A DNA stretch of 64,000 bases from Nothopassalora personata (Eukaryota; Ascomycota; Dothideomycetes; Mycosphaerellales; Mycosphaerellaceae): positions 3,906,001 to 3,970,000 of the forward strand of contig CM066288.1 of NCBI GenBank assembly GCA_033816765.1, written 5' to 3'. Every line of letters begins with the position of its first letter. Positions within the stretch are counted from its first letter, which is position 1. The position numbers and the translations under genes were made by a program. Below, piece after piece: positions 55,080 through 64,000 of this stretch. The notes below the pieces were generated by a model. The model did no database searches. It was not told where the DNA came from and saw nothing but the letters and a program-made list of their open reading frames with translations.

Positions 55080-55599
55080 ATGCCTCTCCAGGCGCTGCGA
55101 ACGGTAGCAAAGCCTCAGGTAAGACACATTGATGAGCAGTCTCGTCAAAAGAAGACTGATGAAGACAGAATGGCGTCGGCGCCTTCATCCTGCAGTGCAA
55201 GCGTCTCGACTTTCACTACTGCGACTGGGCCGGCAGCAGTAAAGGAATGAAGTCAGTCAGACTGGCAGCTCCCTTGGAGACGCGACCTCTGACATGTTCG
55301 ACAGCGCCTTCCTCCAATCACAACTCCAGACCTTCGCCAAAGAGAACCCGAGCATCGAAGTCACAGTCTCCCCTCGACCCGGCAAGCACCCGGTGATCAA
55401 GGGGCACTACATCAATGGCAGGATAAAACCGATATGCGTCCGCAACATGACGCCTAATGAGATTATGAAGAAGGCAGAACTGCTGAAGGAGGCGAATGGC
55501 GAGAAGCTGAAGAGGGTCACGAAGCCAGTCAAGAGCTTGAACGAGAGCGTACGAGGTATCTGGAGTCCTTACCACGCGAAAGAGCAGTATAAGATATAG
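55080..55599 (+). CDS. MRPL51: Mitochondrial large-subunit ribosomal protein mL43
   Basis: Three exons, 55080-55118, 55169-55251 and 55305-55599, sum to 417 nt (138 residues). Splicing restores MPLQALRTVAKPQ-NGVGAFILQCKRLDFHYCDWAGSSKGM-NAFLQSQLQTFAKENP. This is followed by VSPRPGKHPVIKGHYINGR, the L51/S25/CI-B8 thioredoxin-like domain of mL43 (yeast MrpL51). The ATG inside the second intron (MFDSAF, 55294) gives a frame that looks complete but lacks the conserved N-terminal half, so the spliced model is correct. The introns are 50 and 53 nt; the second has donor GTCAGT, branch CTGAC and acceptor ACAG. The protein is part of the mitochondrial 54S subunit. The basic N-terminus probably serves as the import signal. 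Confidence 0.95.
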
Positions 55600-55804
55600 A
55601 GTGCCTGTGGGATGTGTACATATACAGCATTGGGCGGACTGAGTGGTATGATAGCCACGCATGGACGGCATTGCATTTGTCCCATTAGTAAAGCGCCGAG
55701 AGACGACTGTTCAGATTGTGACTACGCCACAACCCGCCGATTCCACGATCAACACGACCTTCTCCCGCCAGAGCCTCCACTACCTAACACCTCACGCCCC
55801 AACC

Positions 55805-56357
55805 TCAAAACGCATAGACCGCACCCCTCAGCGTCATCGCCAACAACACCACACTACTCAACGCAAAGACCTTGAACCTGCGCATAATCGCATTGCTCGT
55901 AGCCTGGACCAGACTATGCGCCACCCGAGTTGCCACGTACGCCCAAGCCATCGCCAGCGTGAGCGAGTCATTCACCCCGAGGAATGTCAAGGACAAAGCG
56001 ACGGCGTAGAAGACGGTCGGCTGCTCGTGGAGATGGTTGTAGTTGTCCGCTGGATACTGCCGATATCGTGGAATCTTGCTGTTGAGTTCGGCGATACTTG
56101 CGCCGTTGGGCATTCGGAGCTGTGCGGATTTTAGCCGGGCTTTGTGCCGTGCTGGAAGGAAAGGACGACGAGGTGTACTTTGTAGGTTGTGATGTCGTGG
56201 AGGCGGTAGAAGTACCTTTGAAAAAGAACCTGGTCAGTAACCACAGGGCAATAAATTTCCCCCCTAGAACTTTCACCTACAGCCAAATCTGCATCACGAA
56301 ACTCCATAATGCCAATCCAATGACCGGGCCAACGAGTGGCGCGTTTTGAATCGACAT
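55805..56357 (-). CDS. MAPEG-family membrane protein
   Basis: Three exons, 56357-56281, 56215-56179 and 56119-55805, sum to 429 nt (142 residues). The spliced protein begins MSIQNAPLVGPVIGLALWSF. It continues through the 37-nt middle exon (YFYRLHDITTYK) into LRMPNGASIAELNSK and PADNYNHLHEQPTVFYAVAL. It has four hydrophobic helices and the MAPEG signature NYNHLHEQP with the following FYAVAL. MAPEG proteins (membrane-associated eicosanoid and glutathione metabolism) form trimers in ER or outer mitochondrial membranes, some with glutathione transferase activity. Fungal members of this size are mostly uncharacterised. The introns are 65 and 59 nt. Only 205 bp separate its stop from that of the convergent mL43 gene. 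Confidence 0.9.
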
Positions 56358-56888
56358 GTTGCTGCGTCGTCGCAATGGTTATGAACTCGATCGACTGCTT
56401 GCCTTCGGGCGTGGCATCAGTCCATCACTTTATATACCCGACGTGCATACTGCTACCGGAGGAACATGTGCCACGCTGTGAGGGCAATGGCGGTCCTGCG
56501 CGGCATAAAAGCCGCGCACCCTCACGGAACGCCTCTCAAATGGCGCATCTTCATTGACAGGCTGATTGTGCCACAACAGCTGATGTCGTGCAGGTCGGTA
56601 CCGTTAGGGTTCGCGGCGGATTTTCCGCTTCGTTCGCAAGCGACATGTTAGCTGGGCTGACTAGGGGGCTCGGCATCCCGAGTCGGATCCCTGAGGTCCT
56701 GCCTGAACCCGAACAGGCGAGTATCATGTCATGCAGCGTGGGCGTGTGAGATGCAGGAAAATTGCTGTATAGGCAACTGTATTGCCGCTTATCTGACTAG
56801 CAATGCTGTCGATTATGCTTTCGTCGTCATGAACACATTACCTTGGCGTTAGAGATGCAGTGCGTCTGTATCCTCGGCGTGACTATCC
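56358..56888. other. Intergenic region: MAPEG promoter and GH2 3' end
   Basis: About 530 bp between the GH2 stop and the MAPEG start, both on the minus strand. No gene or motif was recognised. Confidence 0.5.
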
Positions 56889-59060
56889 TCAACCACTTCC
56901 CCAGCCTCCAGGAACACCTCCACCACCCGTGGTCTGAGCGGGTCCTGCTGGCACCCATTGATACTCAGGCCAGTAGGTCCTAAGCCCAGCCCAAGGCTCC
57001 GTCGCAGTGATCAGAGCAATCGTTTCCGAAGGCATAGGTACAGATCTGTTCGTTCGAGCGGCAGCCGCCTCGTAGAGAGCCTTGATGTCGGCATTCCACT
57101 GCTGGAGGTTTGGCCTAAGGATCCGGCGGTCATAGGTGAGCATGCCGTTTACCTCTCCTTCGACATCAGTGGTCTGAGTCCAGACGCCGCCGGCGCAGGC
57201 ATACAGCTCCACCTGAGAAAGTAGCTCGTTGAGCAAGAAGTGGCCACGATAGTTCCAGATGTCCAAGGTCTGATCGATCTCGTAAGTCTGGTTGATCGTG
57301 TTGATGGCGGCTTCCACCTTCCAGAGATGGTCAGCAGACACATTGTGTCCAGTTCCACCGAATTCTCCTTGGAAACCGAGACGCGAAGGATCGAACGGCG
57401 ATGAATTGATCGAGTACCAGGGAGTGCCGCACTGTGGATTGGCATAGTGGTGATTGTCGGAAAAGTCGCCGGCGCCGTGATCATACCATCCGGTGACGGA
57501 ATTGATGAGCCGAGTTGGGTCGATTCCGCGAACAATATCGGTAAGCTCAAACTCAGGGTAGTAAGACGTAATCTGACCCCAGCCCTCGTTATATATCACC
57601 CACGAGAAGATCGAGGGGTAGCTCTTGAACTGGTTGATGAGAATTTCGAGCTGGCGCTGGAACTCTTGTTGTTGTGCATCATCTGGCAGAATTGTCTCAA
57701 CTGTACAGTTCTCGAGAGTTCGTGATTGACTGGGTCGCAGAGATGGCATGTCTTGCATTACAAGAATGCCAAGCTCGTCGGCTGCTGCATAGAAGAGGGG
57801 AGGCTCAACCTTGATATGCTTGCGGAGCATGTTGTAGCCAATCTCCTTCAGCTTCTTGATGTCGTAGACCATAGCCTCATAGGTTGGTGGAGTGTATAGT
57901 CCATCGGCTGGAAAAGTCTCAAGTCAGCATCTTTATCGGAAAGCTGGAGTTCGTCGCCATGGGTAGACTTACGCCAATATCCTTGATCGAGTGTCCCGAA
58001 CGCAAAGATTGAGTCGCCATTCAGAGTGATTCGCTGCACACCGTTGAACTCCTCTCTGCCAATGGTCCTGAAGCCAGTGTAGCTTCTTGCCTCATCGTCG
58101 CCAAGCTTGACAATAACATCGTAGAGGGTCGGAGTATCTGGACACCAGGTCTTGGGCGAGTCGACCTGGAACGTGAATTCAGCACCAGCGCTGCCACTAT
58201 GCGTAGCAACAGTTTTGTTTGTGCCCCTTTCGAGTATCGTGATGTCCACGTTTGAGCTGGCGTTGCCTACTGCAGCCACTGTCACGTTGACTTGACCATT
58301 GGCGTCTCCATTGATGTCGAACTTGGTCATGTAGTTCGCAGGCACAGACTCGATCCAAACACTTTGCCAGATGCCGCTGCAAGGTCTGTAAAAGATATGG
58401 GATGGTCTCAAAGTCTGCTTGCCGATCGGGATGACATAAGAATCGCTGTCTGTTGGGTCATGCACGAATACAATCCTACCAGATTGTCAGTACCAGTTCA
58501 TGCATTCCAGTAACATTCACTTACAGCTCGTTTGATCCGTTTGCATTGAGAAAGTCCGTCACATCGACAGAGAAGGCGAAGTAGCCTCCACGATTGAACG
58601 TCGTGTTGCGGCCATTGACGAACACAGTGGCCTCATAGTCGACAGCATCGAAGTTGAGTAGCACTCGGTCTCCAGTCCAGTTCGATGGAACTGAAAAAGT
58701 AGTCTGATACCACGAATACAGCAGATCTTCGCCCTGTATGCCGGACAGACCACTCTCCAAACAGAAGGGCACTAGTACTTCCCTCGACAGTGTTTGGCCG
58801 AAGGGCGGTTGATTGACCGCATCGAGGCTTGAAGCATTAGAATATGTCCATATGCCATTCAAGCTTTGCCATTGAGGCCGGACAAGCTTCGGTCTTGGGT
58901 GCTCAGGCCAAGGTTGAGTGCCGACTTTGTAGGTCCAGTCGGTGTCTAGCGGTGGCGTCTGTACCTGATACGGCGCTGTGTTGTTGGCTTGACGAGGCGA
59001 GAGGATCGCATTCGTGCCTAGCGCGAGCGAGATCAAAGTAACGGACCTCATCTTCACCAT
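56889..59060 (-). CDS. Secreted glycoside hydrolase family 2 protein (beta-galactosidase/glucuronidase-like)
   Basis: Three exons, 59060-58525, 58475-57973 and 57907-56889, sum to 2,058 nt (685 residues). The N-terminus is a signal peptide (MRSVTLISLALGTNAILS; Met at 59060 or at 59051), with several N-glycosylation sites after it. A jelly-roll sugar-binding domain (LVPFCLESGLSGI, FDAVDYEATVFVNG) and a beta-sandwich come before the TIM barrel. The second splice restores LDQGYWPDGLYTPPTYEAMV, and IGYNMLRKHIKVEP follows. Catalytic candidates are Glu at about 454 in VIYNEGWGQ (acid/base, the Asn-Glu pair of clan GH-A) and Glu at about 528 in GFQGEFGGTG (nucleophile). The protein is shorter than LacZ-type enzymes, as secreted fungal GH2 proteins often are. 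The substrate could be a beta-galactoside, glucuronide or mannoside. Confidence 0.9.
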
Positions 59061-61541
59061 TCAAAGCTCGATTGGGGGAGAGCTGTCAGGGAGCATTCCG
59101 CGCGTTGGCAGGACGGCAAGCTCACTTATAAGAGAGCACACTGGCGGACCTCCGTGCAGTACTCTGACGCTTGCCCATGGGGGTCGTGTTATTATGATGG
59201 CTGCAAAATTGCATAGAGAACCATGTCACCCGCACCTGGGACACTCTGTGCGATGACTGGGCAGGCCATCCGCAGCATCCTTGCACATCTTCATCGCACC
59301 TTCCTGTACGGTAGCAAAACAGGATCACGAAGGAAAGTCAAGTCTCCGCGAGATGACAAACGCCTTCTGCCAAGCCCGATCAGCATCTTGGGAGCAGTTT
59401 CGAGGGTGCGCACATTTGACGATGCTTGGATGCCCCTCAATCAAGACTTCAAGTATTGTTCATGTGGTCGAACGCGAGGTGACTGCAGTCACAGACAGTC
59501 GTACAGCAGGAACCGCGAGGCACATTCTCCGCACTTGCCATTGCAGATCCAAGCTCATGCTCAGGAAGCCGCAGCCGATGTGGAGCTTGTATGGGAAGGA
59601 TCACCAACCACATTATTATTCGCGGATCAACTGCGACGTTTTCGCGCGAGGAGAAGTGCGATTTTCGCAATTTCGTAGCTCTCGCCCCTGGCTACAGCTG
59701 TAGGAAGAGAAGCCGTGCTTGTGTGCGAGATTCTGTACTACCTCCGCCGGCCCATGTGTCGTGGAGATGCTGTGACCAGAGCACGCGCTGCTTTGACTTT
59801 CTTGTGCCTGTCGATCGTTTCAGCGTACCGCGTAGAATGATTCGGCTGGATTCATGCTGGGACATACGGAAGACATCAAAAGGAGCACGCCTCGAGCGCG
59901 CTCTCATCGAGCTTTGGAACATGGTTGCAATGGCCATCATACGACCAGGCCTCGGGTACATGTAATTCAGTTGCCAAGCATAGCCGAGTATGCAAAGTGC
60001 AGTAGCTGTAGCGCCGCATGAGCAAGTATCGGTCGCACAGATATGCCTCGAGGATGGCCACACGGGCAGTCATGTGTTTAGAGCCGCGAAGACCACCTAC
60101 GACCACACAGTCGCGTTTGTCACAGAACTATATCGAGATTATTCGCGTGAAGACCACGTTACGGAAACCGGCCAGTCTGCTCTTTCAGAACGACGGTACT
60201 CGTTTGGGTGCGCCGGGTTCATTTGTGTGCACAGACTGACCTCGTCCTTGGCTCTAAATCAGGGTTCATAGGATTGGGTAAGAGATGGTATCAAGGGTGG
60301 CCTCACGTCTCTGGCCTTGTGGTTGAGCGTCATTCCTCAGCACGGTGTCGTATGACTGCATGCGGTGGGTACCGACAGACTGTTCACAGCTCTTGCTTGT
60401 CCTCCTCGCGCCTTCAAAGACCGATCGCCCAGGCTGCTTTGAAGGACTAACGACGGCGGATGTGTTCAGTCGAGAGCACCCGGAGAAGTGAAGAGTATTC
60501 GATCGTTGGCCATGATTCGCGCTTTGGTCGAAGAACGACCGAGTGCTATGGAGGGGTCCTGGCCAAGGCTTGAAGGATTGAAAGAGGCTGCATCTTGAGT
60601 GCGCGCTTAGATGACCTCGTACTCGGCGGCTGGACCATGTAGATGGAGGAGGAATCAATGACGGACGAGCGTTGGTGCACGCCTGCTCCATACAATGATA
60701 CAAATGAGGTGGGAAAGAGTGTTCAGGCGAAGAGAGCCCGGGAAAGCGAGTGCACAAGCAGTTCCGGAGCACCGATCGGATCTTTCACGCTGCACCATCA
60801 CATTGCTGACGTTGAGGTCGACCACATGTATATTCGCTTGCATCGACAACACACTAGTAACAACATCCGGGCAACTTTGTCATGCAATGCTGCAGGCGAG
60901 AAGGATGGTTCTGTTGACCTCGAGGACAATGCACATGTACGACGATCGAGATACAGATGCGGCGGTGTAACTACCTTTCCATCTGTCGGAGACAAGAAGG
61001 CTGATGGTGGCTTGTTGGCTGGCTGATCTGACACGTGCAGATATACGCGGCAGCAGAGGCTGCAGAGCTCAACATGCACGTTAAACTGCGAGATATCAGC
61101 CTTGCTCCAAAAGCGTTGTGCACTAATGCTTCCCCGACTCGAGCGTATGCAAAATGTTCCGACTGCAGCTGGCGAATGCTTGAGTTGACGCATACCGCCA
61201 AAGCTCCACAATGCAGCCGTCCTTAGGAGGAGAAACGCAGCGAAATCCACGTGTTGCTCAGTCTAGCCCTTGAGGCGTTGGCCGACTGCACTGGCGTATG
61301 AATGTATCGCATACCACGTTTTACAAAGAGTGAAGGCTTGTGCCAAGTCAAGACCACTTGGAATCGCAGTGCCCGATTATGCTGATGGATATGCAGACTG
61401 CAACGAGCGAGTATGAGAGTGCATATATGTCTTTAAGGCACGCAGCAGCCTTCCGTAGCCCTCGAGATCAACACCTTCACGTGCAATGCAGATCTCCCTG
61501 AGCCGTGCCTATCCAAAGGAACCATTCACCGGCGCCTCGCC
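59061..61541. other. 2.5 kb without a recognisable gene
   Basis: Lies between the divergent GH2 and MFS genes, so both promoters are here. Frames of up to 168 codons exist on both strands (for example minus 60772-60266) but overlap one another and show no domain, signal peptide or splice pattern that I trust. No RNA gene or clear repeat was seen. Confidence 0.45.
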
Positions 61542-63242
61542 ATGGAGTCAAAACACACTTCGAAGTCAACCAGGACTTCGATTGACGTTGAAAAGGCCAG
61601 CAACACACAGAGCATTGTCAGCACCATGGAAAGCAACATGAACTGGACGCCGAGTCGACAGGTCAAGCTCATTGTCCTAGGGCAGATCCTCGTCGTCTTT
61701 GCCATATCTCTAGACATGACAATATTGACTGCGACACTACCAGTACGGGCACATGTCAACTGCTACGAAGTTCGAGTTCGGGCTAACACGTCCTAGACCG
61801 TTGCTAGGGCACTTCACGCGGACGGTGTCAAGACCTTTTGGATAGCATCATCGTACCTTCTCGCAAATGCAGTGGTACAACCTCTCATGGCAGCTCTGGC
61901 TGATGTCTTTGGCCGACGCGGCGTCATCTTCACGGCTCTAGTGCTCTTCACCCTTGGCAGCATTATCTGTGCCGTTGCGGATAATGTCGGTGCAATGCTC
62001 GCAGGCCGTGTCATCCAGGGCATCGGTGGCGGCGGTATACTCTCTCTCAACCTCATCATCATCTCGGACGTTATACCACTGCGCTTCCGAGGAAAGTACA
62101 ACAGCTTGCTGCAGCTCTGTGTCTCCGTCGGCTTCAACATCGCTCCAATTATCGGCAGTCTACTGGTCAAGCACACCACTTGGAGATGGCTCTTCTACAT
62201 CAACCTGCCCTTTTGTGCAATCGGACTCGCCATCATTCCCTTCGTTCTGAGGTACCAACGACCAGAGTCCACCATCAACGAGAAAATCTCGAGCATCGAC
62301 TGGACTGGCTCTACTATCTTCATCATTGGCATCACGACCTTCCTTATCGGCATCACCTGGGGAGGGACACAATTCGCATGGGACAGCGCTGCAACACTCG
62401 TGCCCATCATTGCTGGCCTTGCGGCCGTCTTCATGATCGGTCTGTACGAGAAGTACCGGGCCAAGCCTCCCTTCCTGCGCCTGTCTGTCTTCTCGACATG
62501 GTCGGCCGCGGCGATCTATGCTTGCACGGTTTTACAAGCTCTGACCCTCTTTGCCGAATTGTACTTCCTGGTCCTTTACCTAATGGCCGTCAAGATGTAC
62601 TCACCTCTCCAGTCAGCGACCTACCTACTCGCCTTCACAGTGTGCACTGTACCCACAAGCGGCATTATCGGCCCAATAATCACTCGAACAGGACGCTTCC
62701 GCTGGGCGATCTGGTCAGGCTGGCTCATCACAACCCTCGCCCTCGGAGTCCTCACCATCCTCGACGTCAACACACCAACCGCCCACTGGGTCCTCATGTT
62801 CATCGCCGCCGGCATCGGCCAAGGACTCCTCTTCATCGCACACTCAATGGCTTCCCAAGCAGCCTGCCAATCCAGCGACGCCGCTCACGCCGCGAGCATG
62901 TACAGCTTCATGCGCAGCTTTGGACTTTGCTTGGGAGTAGCTCTGGGAGGCACCATTTTCAGCAATTTCTTGGCACACAAGCTCCTGGCGGCGGGCGTTG
63001 ACCCGGCTACTGCGAAACATGCCGAGAGCTATATTCCTGCTTTACGAGCCATGGCTGAAAGCCCATTGAAGCACAACATCGTTAACGCTTGCACTTGGGC
63101 TTTCCAGAGGCTCTTTGCGACCATGTGTGGACTTGGTGGGCTTGGCTTGGTGATTTCTTGCTTCATTCAAGGTCACACTTTGGACCAAGAATTGCGGAGT
63201 GGGCATGTCCTCAAAAGTGGGCAGAGGTCCTCGGAGGTATGA
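61542..63242 (+). CDS. MFS drug:H+ antiporter-type transporter (14 TM, DHA2-like)
   Basis: Two exons, 61542-61742 and 61797-63242, with a 54-nt intron (GTACGG, GCTAACA, TAG), give 548 residues. After a polar N-terminus of about 40 residues come 14 hydrophobic segments. DHA2 signatures are present: LDMTILTATLPTVARAL across the splice (motif D1), LADVFGRRGVIFTALVLFTL (motif A), GRVIQGIGGGGILSLNLIII (motif B) and GFNIAPIIGSLL (motif C). This group exports drugs, toxins and secondary metabolites across the plasma membrane. There is no biosynthetic cluster beside it in this window, so the cargo is unknown. It could instead take up a nutrient, since fungal members of this family are mixed. Confidence 0.92.
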
Positions 63243-63690
63243 GTCGAGGTTGAAGCGATGCTTTCGCTGCGATAGACTTAAGGAAGGCGTTGGTGGAACG
63301 GTATGCATAGACTTGATAGCATTGTATTTGTCACGGAAGCTATCGATGCGTCGTGGTGCCCATCAATCCTTCTTCCTTTGGATTTCCAATGTGCTGAATC
63401 TGAGGAAGTTGTTACCCGTTACCACCATAGTAGCCTCCGCCTGGTGACTACTTTGTTTCGCGTGAAACACTGTCCTCAGAGCACCATGGGCTCGAATTTG
63501 TTCGCGGAAATGTTTGACACCTGGATTTCTCGCCGCATTCTAGAATCTCGTCCAGCAAGATCAACAACCATGTCCGTCCACACCTGTCCGTCAGAACACA
63601 GAGCCGAAAATGGAATGGCCACGTCTCGAAAGTCCGCGATGAAGCAACACAATAACGACGACGTGACGAGAGCAAATGCAGACCGGATCA
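63243..63690. other. Intergenic region at the right edge
   Basis: About 450 bp after the MFS stop. A plus-strand frame (63303-63923, with an ATG at 63486) crosses it but lacks recognisable content. It could supply the first exon of the RING-finger coding stretch that follows. Confidence 0.35.
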
Positions 63691-64000
63691 TAGACGACCT
63701 TTCCCTCGGAGGTCTCACAAGATCCCTGCTCCATCTGCTTTCACGAGATCAAGGATTCAAATCTACTCCATCTGCTGCGGCAGACACATCTTCCGCCGAC
63801 ACTGCATCTTATTCTTGGAGTGGCTGGAATTCCAGTCAACATGTCCCATGTGCCGCTACAGCAGTGTGGACCCGAGGGAGCAGGTCGGCACCATCGCAAA
63901 TGAGGATTCGGAAGAGGCCATAGCCTCTCTGTACGAGGCAGGTCGTGATTTTGGGATGCTGGGCACACGCGGACACGGATGTCTTCGAATATTATACGGC
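63691..64000 (+). pseudogene. RING-H2 zinc-finger protein, partial and apparently frameshifted
   Basis: One frame gives DPCSICFHEIKDSNLLHLL (63721-63777), the first Cys pair of a RING finger. A neighbouring frame then gives CGRHIFRRHCILFLEWLEFQ and STCPMCRYSSVD (from 63776), the rest of a RING-H2 finger, and stays open to the window end. The two halves are out of frame by one base near 63775, and no intron can fit there. The gene is therefore either a pseudogene or carries a sequencing error. It continues past the window, so its full product is unknown. RING-H2 proteins are normally E3 ubiquitin ligases. Confidence 0.55.

Noticed and set aside
55294..55599. Separate 101-residue protein starting MFDSAF
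   Set aside because: Its first residues are intron sequence; the spliced mL43 model restores the conserved NGVGAF...GMNAFL N-terminus.
59061..61541. Hidden gene from frames of 120-168 codons
   Set aside because: The frames overlap on both strands, lack coherent splice patterns and show no recognisable motifs.
61542..63242. Transporter as part of a secondary-metabolite cluster
   Set aside because: No polyketide, peptide synthetase, terpene or tailoring genes or pathway regulator lie nearby.

Overview
The window is chromosomal DNA of a filamentous ascomycete (Pezizomycotina). The gene set points this way: fused MoaA/MoaC (cnxABC), DASH subunit Ask1, Medusa (medA), Rrn7, Mkt1, Stu1 and a LIM-RhoGAP. 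So do the many short introns of about 47-75 nt, with GTRNGT donors, CTAAC/CTGAC branch points and YAG acceptors. A Dothideomycete is my best guess, but it rests on general impression and not on a comparison I could run. About half the genes are interrupted, so their reading frames look broken until spliced. The splice models below were worked out by hand and each is checked for phase.

Layout. 0.6-1.7 kb: putative Golgi glycosyltransferase. 2.3-5.3 kb (-): cnxABC, molybdenum cofactor. 5.6-6.3 kb: ubiquitin-eL40 fusion, whose start codon is split by an intron. 7.1-8.0 kb: membrane-anchored methyltransferase. 8.5-10.0 kb: decayed phosphodiester/phosphate permease gene. 10.3-10.45 kb: tRNA-like relic. 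11.0-13.6 kb (-): MKT1. 14.0-15.8 kb (-): GDA1. 16.4-20.5 kb (-): LIM-RhoGAP. 20.5-23.0 kb: gene-free, with an AT-rich RIP-like patch. 23.0-25.0 kb (-): VPS52, divergent from eIF5A (25.3-26.0 kb). 26.7-28.5 kb: RRN7. 28.5-31.9 kb: 3.4 kb without a convincing gene, upstream of medA (31.9-34.4 kb). 35.8-37.4 kb: anion:cation-symporter-type MFS. 37.8-39.1 kb (-): ASK1, divergent from an SDR reductase (39.7-40.7 kb). 41.3-44.6 kb (-): multi-KH RNA-binding protein. 45.4-48.1 kb (-): large disordered protein of unknown function, divergent from an SDT1-like nucleotidase. 49.5-50.3 kb (-): BSP-type metallopeptidase, divergent from STU1/CLASP (50.8-54.5 kb). 55.1-55.6 kb: mitochondrial mL43, convergent with a MAPEG protein. 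56.9-59.1 kb (-): secreted GH2 glycosidase. 61.5-63.2 kb: multidrug-type MFS. At the right edge lies a RING-finger coding stretch with an apparent frameshift.

Most genes are unrelated housekeeping functions: translation and ribosomes (eL40, eIF5A, Rrn7, mL43), secretion and Golgi (GDA1, VPS52, the glycosyltransferase), spindle and cytoskeleton (Ask1, Stu1, RhoGAP), and RNA regulation (Mkt1, KH protein, MedA). I see no secondary-metabolite cluster, intact transposon, virus or CRISPR, and no convincing new multi-gene system. The most interesting details are at the level of gene structure: the A|TG-split ubiquitin start codon with a 7-nt microexon, the double-glycine stop inside the cnxABC intron, a GC-AG intron in medA, and a stop-free 48-nt intron in the RhoGAP gene.
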